Origin: Bacteroidaceae bacterium
Lineage (GTDB): Bacteria; Bacteroidota; Bacteroidia; Bacteroidales; Bacteroidaceae
NCBI GenBank assembly: GCA_017383485.1
Contig: JAFNXM010000020.1
Coordinates: forward strand, 1-34,725
Reading direction: 5' to 3'
DNA length: 34,725 nucleotides
A program made the position numbers and the translations under genes. Positions 31,785 to 34,725 of this stretch are shown one piece after another (the first letter of the stretch is position 1; every line of letters begins with the position of its first letter). The notes under the pieces are model-generated. The model had not been told where the DNA came from, did no database searches, and saw only the letters and a list, made by a program, of their open reading frames with translations.

Positions 31785-33554
31785 ATGAAGAAATTTTTAC
31801 TCTCTTTGGCGCTCGTGCTCCTGTCTGGGGCTGCAGTGGCGCAGAGCACAATTGACCTGACTTTTAACAGAGACAACAGTAAGTCTGGGACAGATGCGGC
31901 AGTAACAGTAACTGGAGATATTACAGGTGTTACTTCTACCGTAAGTTGTAATCTAAATTGGAAAGCTTTTGGCGCAAATAGCGAGACTTTCCTCAATGCA
32001 AGCATCCTCTGTCCAGATAGGAACACTAAGGATATGACACCAGCAAACGGAAAAGAAGGTGTTATAACATTTACGCTTGCGGGCTTTTCTTCTGCATATA
32101 AAATCACAAAGGTTACATTTACAAGTGTAGCTTTGAATGGTTCAGGTGCATTCCAGGGAGACAATGCTAATGCACAACATATAGACTTTATCCTCTTAGA
32201 CCAGGATGGCTACAAAATTGCAGAAACTAAAGATGTCCCAATCAAAGTAAACTCGAATAGTGGGGAGAACGTTGAGGTTGACCTCAATCCAGGATCTCCA
32301 ATCGAAATGACAACAGATGGCACAAATACATTAAAACTCAAGCTTGAAAACAACTACACTGCGTATGGTTGTTTCTACGGACTGTATAAAATTTCTTTGA
32401 CAGTTGAACCAATTGTAGAATTTGTAGAAAAAGCTTTTTATCACCCAAGCGGTAAGAATCTTACAGCCGGAGAACTTATGGCGAAAACTCAACCTACTTA
32501 CATTGCAATAAAAGGGTTGGCAAACAAGAACAATGAATATTGGAACTATGTATCTGGTGAAGAAAATACCTCAACTGAGTACTTCAAGCAAAATGCAATT
32601 TTCGTTTGGGAGCCTGTTACTAACGGCACAGCCGGAAGTTACTATTTGAGAAAAATTGGTAATGGTTATATGCAAGCAAGCAATCCCGGCACATATGCCG
32701 AAACCACAGAAGGTGCTGCCGTATTTACTGCTGTAAAACCTGTAGAGGTGGAATCAGGTGCAAATGGCGAAGGAAAATTTAATCGTGATGCTAATTCTGA
32801 TGGATTTATTCAAAATGCGGGAGGTTATGACTATATCGTACGCTTCGTGACTAATGGTAAATGGCTCAACATCGGTGACCGTTTAACAAGTGCACAAGCA
32901 CCTGCTTTCAACAATGGATATGGTACTTTCACCGTTTACCAAATTTGCGAACTGGACGGTTTCGATGAAAAACTCAATATTACAATTAAGAATTCTGGCG
33001 AAGAAGATTACGCAACATTCTATAGCAACGCTCCAACTCAGATGCCAGAAGGTGTTACTGCATACACAATCGAAGATGAAACCATCAACAACGATTACAT
33101 ATCATTGAATGAAATAACTGGCTCTGTAATCCCTGCAAATACAGGTGTTATTCTCAAGACAGCAGTTGAAGCAGATGAAAACATTGCTGTAAAGGTTGTC
33201 GGCGATGATTTAGCGCCTTTGACAGCAAATCTTTTGAGAGGTTCTGTTGACAACCAATATATCAACGAAGAAGCTTACGTTCTTGGCAATAAGGAGGGTG
33301 TTGGCCTTTACAAAGCTCAAATGACTAATGGCGGTTGGTTGAACAATGCTGGCAAGGCATATCTCCCTGTTTCATCAGTTGCAACTTCAGCACGACTGCT
33401 CCGTTTCAACTTCGGTGGCAACGCTACTGCTATCGAATCTGTGAAGAGCGAACTCGCCCCCAATGCTCCTATCTACGACCTCAGCGGTCGCCGCGTAAAG
33501 GTTGCTACAAAGGGTATCTATATCCAAAACGGTAAGAAGTTTATGGTGAAATAA
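31785..33554 (+). CDS. Large secreted surface protein with C-terminal sorting-like motif
   Basis: The 589-residue protein has a signal peptide ending near residue 20 (LLSGAAVAQST). I do not recognise a specific family. Residues about 22-205 are Thr/Asn/Ser-rich beta structure of the carbohydrate-binding or adhesive type (VTVTGDITGVTSTVS, IDFILLDQDGYKIAET, LKLKLENNYTAYGCFYGLYKISL). A middle part (about 215-390) contains SYYLRKIGNGYMQASNPG and GKWLNIGDR, reminiscent of the ricin-like module of the 29348 gene product. The C-terminus IYDLSGRRVKVATKGIYIQNGKKFMVK is represented by IYDLSGRRV and KGIYIQNGKKFMVK, matching the sorting-like end of the same neighbour. Base composition is more AT-rich than the 29348 gene. 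It is followed at 31 nt by a 61-residue peptide gene, probably in one transcript. Confidence 0.7.
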   Translation: MKKFLLSLALVLLSGAAVAQSTIDLTFNRDNSKSGTDAAVTVTGDITGVTSTVSCNLNWKAFGANSETFLNASILCPDRNTKDMTPANGKEGVITFTLAGFSSAYKITKVTFTSVALNGSGAFQGDNANAQHIDFILLDQDGYKIAETKDVPIKVNSNSGENVEVDLNPGSPIEMTTDGTNTLKLKLENNYTAYGCFYGLYKISLTVEPIVEFVEKAFYHPSGKNLTAGELMAKTQPTYIAIKGLANKNNEYWNYVSGEENTSTEYFKQNAIFVWEPVTNGTAGSYYLRKIGNGYMQASNPGTYAETTEGAAVFTAVKPVEVESGANGEGKFNRDANSDGFIQNAGGYDYIVRFVTNGKWLNIGDRLTSAQAPAFNNGYGTFTVYQICELDGFDEKLNITIKNSGEEDYATFYSNAPTQMPEGVTAYTIEDETINNDYISLNEITGSVIPANTGVILKTAVEADENIAVKVVGDDLAPLTANLLRGSVDNQYINEEAYVLGNKEGVGLYKAQMTNGGWLNNAGKAYLPVSSVATSARLLRFNFGGNATAIESVKSELAPNAPIYDLSGRRVKVATKGIYIQNGKKFMVK

Positions 33555-33585
33555 TAATGCAAAACAAACAAAAGACTATACAATT

Positions 33586-33771
33586 ATGAAGAAAGTATAT
33601 GCAAAGCCAACTGCAGTGGCGATCAGCCTGGAAGCAGAACAAGTATTGGCAATGTCAATGAAAATAGATAATACGAATACAGTAAATACTTCTGAAGATG
33701 GCGCTCAGCTCTCCAACAAGAAAGATGGTATGTGGGGAGAAAACAACTGGGGCGGAAGTCCTTGGGAGTAA
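33586..33771 (+). CDS. 61-residue peptide with Trp-periodic C-terminus
   Basis: The sequence begins MKKVYAKPTAVAISLEAEQ, then VLAMSMK, a Thr/Asn-rich linker, and a C-terminus with Trp at residues 50, 55 and 60 (MWGENNWGGSPWE). Short proteins starting MKK-x-Y-x-KP and ending in Gly/Trp/acidic residues are frequent in Prevotella-like genomes, but I know of no assigned function. The N-terminal part looks like a leader with a possible cut after VLA (residue 22), not a classical signal peptide, as it lacks a hydrophobic core of normal length. The gene starts 31 nt after a secreted surface protein gene and is followed by a terminator-like hairpin (33781-33799). It could be a ribosomally made modified peptide, a surface tag or a small regulator; this is inference. 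Confidence 0.7.
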   Translation: MKKVYAKPTAVAISLEAEQVLAMSMKIDNTNTVNTSEDGAQLSNKKDGMWGENNWGGSPWE

Positions 33772-33780
33772 ACTGGACGC

Positions 33781-33815
33781 ATTGAGGGTAGACCTCAATA
33801 TAAAGTAATTTTTCT
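33781..33815 (+). terminator. Terminator after 61-residue peptide gene
   Basis: A 7-bp stem, ATTGAGG-GTAGA-CCTCAAT (33781-33799), followed by an AT-rich stretch with TTTTTCTTT. A second hairpin, TGGCC...CTAC-GTGA-GTAG...GGCCA, lies at about 33839-33865. Confidence 0.65.
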
Positions 33816-33865
33816 TTAAGTAAATTTATTTAGATGGGTGGCCTGCTACGTGAGTAGTGGGCCAT

Positions 33866-34410
33866 TCTGTTTAAATATTGATATGGGTAAGGCGGCTGGC
33901 CTCGCGCGTACTATATATTATATATAAGGAGTTGATGAATAAATCGCACAAGGATGTGTCTTTCGCAAAATTCTTCTTTCTTATCCTTATAAATGTTTTT
34001 GCCAATCAGTCCCCATTTGTATCTAAACGAAAATATTCGTTGTATATTCCCTTCGCCATATTCGTAGCACTTTTCTCTATCCAGACCTCACATCGACTTA
34101 ATGCCTCCCAGTCTGCGAATATTGCCCCTCCTTGCTCTCGAAAAGCATTTGCATTAGGCAAAAATAATAAATCCTGCCTCCCAATCCAGGTGGATTTGTG
34201 TTATTCAACATCTTTCATTAATTTTCTTCAATTTTAATTTTGTCAAACCGTAGAAAATATCGATTTTTGTAGTCCGTGCCTGAGGAAAGGCATAAATCTT
34301 TGAAAAAAGAGTAAAATTTTTTATTGCAGTTAATGAGCTGGCCCTTATTTGTTTATGCAGAATTTGGCCAACTTTTGTGCACCTTGTTTTTAAAATTTCT
34401 TGCCAAAACA
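33866..34410. other. Stretch upstream of rRNA operon, no confirmed gene
   Basis: AT-rich interval. An open frame of 100 codons begins at ATG 33935 (MNKSHKDVSF) just after AAGGAG (33926-33931), but the spacing is only 3 nt, the composition is unlike a conserved protein and no motif is visible. I leave it uncalled. No other RNA or repeat was recognised. Confidence 0.4.
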
Positions 34411-34442
34411 TTTGGTCATTATTAAAAAAGTGTGTACTTTTG
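34411..34442 (+). promoter_or_regulatory. Promoter of rRNA operon
   Basis: TTTG (34411-34414), 20 nt, then TACTTTTG (34435-34442) followed by CA. It matches the Bacteroidetes consensus and lies about 255 nt upstream of the 16S 5' end, as expected for an rRNA leader. Confidence 0.8.
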
Positions 34443-34497
34443 CACTCGCTAATCAGGAAGGCCGCCTGGCTGCTTGGTTGGTAACCATAAAAAAGAA

Positions 34498-34511
34498 GCG
34501 TTCTTTGAAAG
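34498..34511 (+). promoter_or_regulatory. boxA-like antitermination element in rRNA leader
   Basis: GCGTTCTTTGAAAG resembles the boxA element recognised by NusB/S10. The leader around it is rich in short inverted repeats. The same 11-mer GCGTTCTTTGA is found on the minus strand at 7423-7433. Confidence 0.5.
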
Positions 34512-34698
34512 CAATTCCATAAAACTTTTTGTAGAGAAGTACAAGGAGAATATATAATGACTATGTACATAGCATGATATGTTCGGGTGTAATTTTTTCT
34601 ACCGTCGATTTACTTTTATCTTTTATAAGATGTCAGGTTAACGATAAGATATCCCAAGAGCTTGATTAAAACAGATAATAAATAATTTTTTATATTTA

Positions 34699-34725
34699 CA
34701 ATGAAGAGTTTGATCCTGGCTCAGG
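34699..34725 (+). rRNA. 16S ribosomal RNA, 5' end only
   Basis: The window ends in the universally conserved 5' segment of bacterial 16S rRNA, AGAGTTTGATCCTGGCTCAG (34705-34724). Only about 27 nt are present, so the exact mature end is approximate. The operon promoter and leader lie at 34411-34698. Confidence 0.96.

Noticed and set aside
33935-34237. 100-codon open frame upstream of the rRNA operon (MNKSHKDVSF...)
   Set aside because: AAGGAG is only 3 nt from the ATG, the composition looks like translated AT-rich noncoding DNA, and no motif or operon context supports it.
34205-34570. 121-codon open frame on the minus strand
   Set aside because: It runs across the rRNA promoter and leader, so it is almost certainly a chance frame.

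Overview
The window is a chromosomal segment of a Bacteroidetes bacterium, most likely order Bacteroidales and probably Prevotellaceae-like. The evidence is the repeated TAnnTTTG(C) -7 promoter motif, the near absence of strong Shine-Dalgarno sites, and families typical of that group: FimB/Mfa2 fimbrial anchor, DUF3575, DUF6562, DUF6089, DUF6242-like lipoprotein, GEVED proteins and Ser-type sulfatase. It opens inside pckA (minus strand) and closes on the first bases of a 16S rRNA gene.

Layout. (1) 1-1472: 5' part of pckA with its promoter, then tRNA-Leu(UAG) with its own promoter and terminator. (2) 1473-7383: an AT-rich accessory block with a tyrosine recombinase, a ~205-bp segment bounded by perfect 18-bp inverted repeats that carries an outward-facing promoter, and a three-gene surface adhesin operon (DUF3575 outer-membrane protein, FimB/Mfa2-like anchor lipoprotein, DUF6562 protein with a beta-helix-like C-terminus). 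This has the layout of a phase-variable adhesin locus whose promoter is flipped by the adjacent recombinase; the assembly shows it ON. A candidate small RNA lies convergent to the operon. (3) 7745-10978, minus strand: cation efflux transporter, alpha/beta hydrolase, N-acetylmuramoyl-L-alanine amidase and M23 peptidase in close succession. (4) 11370-18542, plus strand: an outer-membrane biogenesis cluster (DUF6242-like lipoprotein, DUF6089 protein, uppS, bamA, two ompH/skp genes), then a PBP4-type D-Ala-D-Ala carboxypeptidase. (5) 20193-24484: TauE/SafE permease and hflX (minus), then frr-rsgA and an NfeD protein (plus). (6) 24638-27258: an unrecognised secreted protein (minus) and an AspT/YidE-type transporter. 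(7) 27579-33771: a secreted Ser-type sulfatase, two large secreted proteins sharing a C-terminal sorting-like motif, and a 61-residue peptide with Trp every five residues. (8) 33772-34725: noncoding lead-in to the rRNA operon with a strong promoter and boxA-like element.

The main candidates for undescribed biology are the invertible promoter module at 2862-3066, a 21-bp-period intergenic repeat family present at three places (11090-11174, 20075-20159, 27348-27433), the candidate small RNA at 7300-7449, and the Trp-periodic peptide at 33586-33771. All functional calls come from reading motifs and translations; no database search was run.
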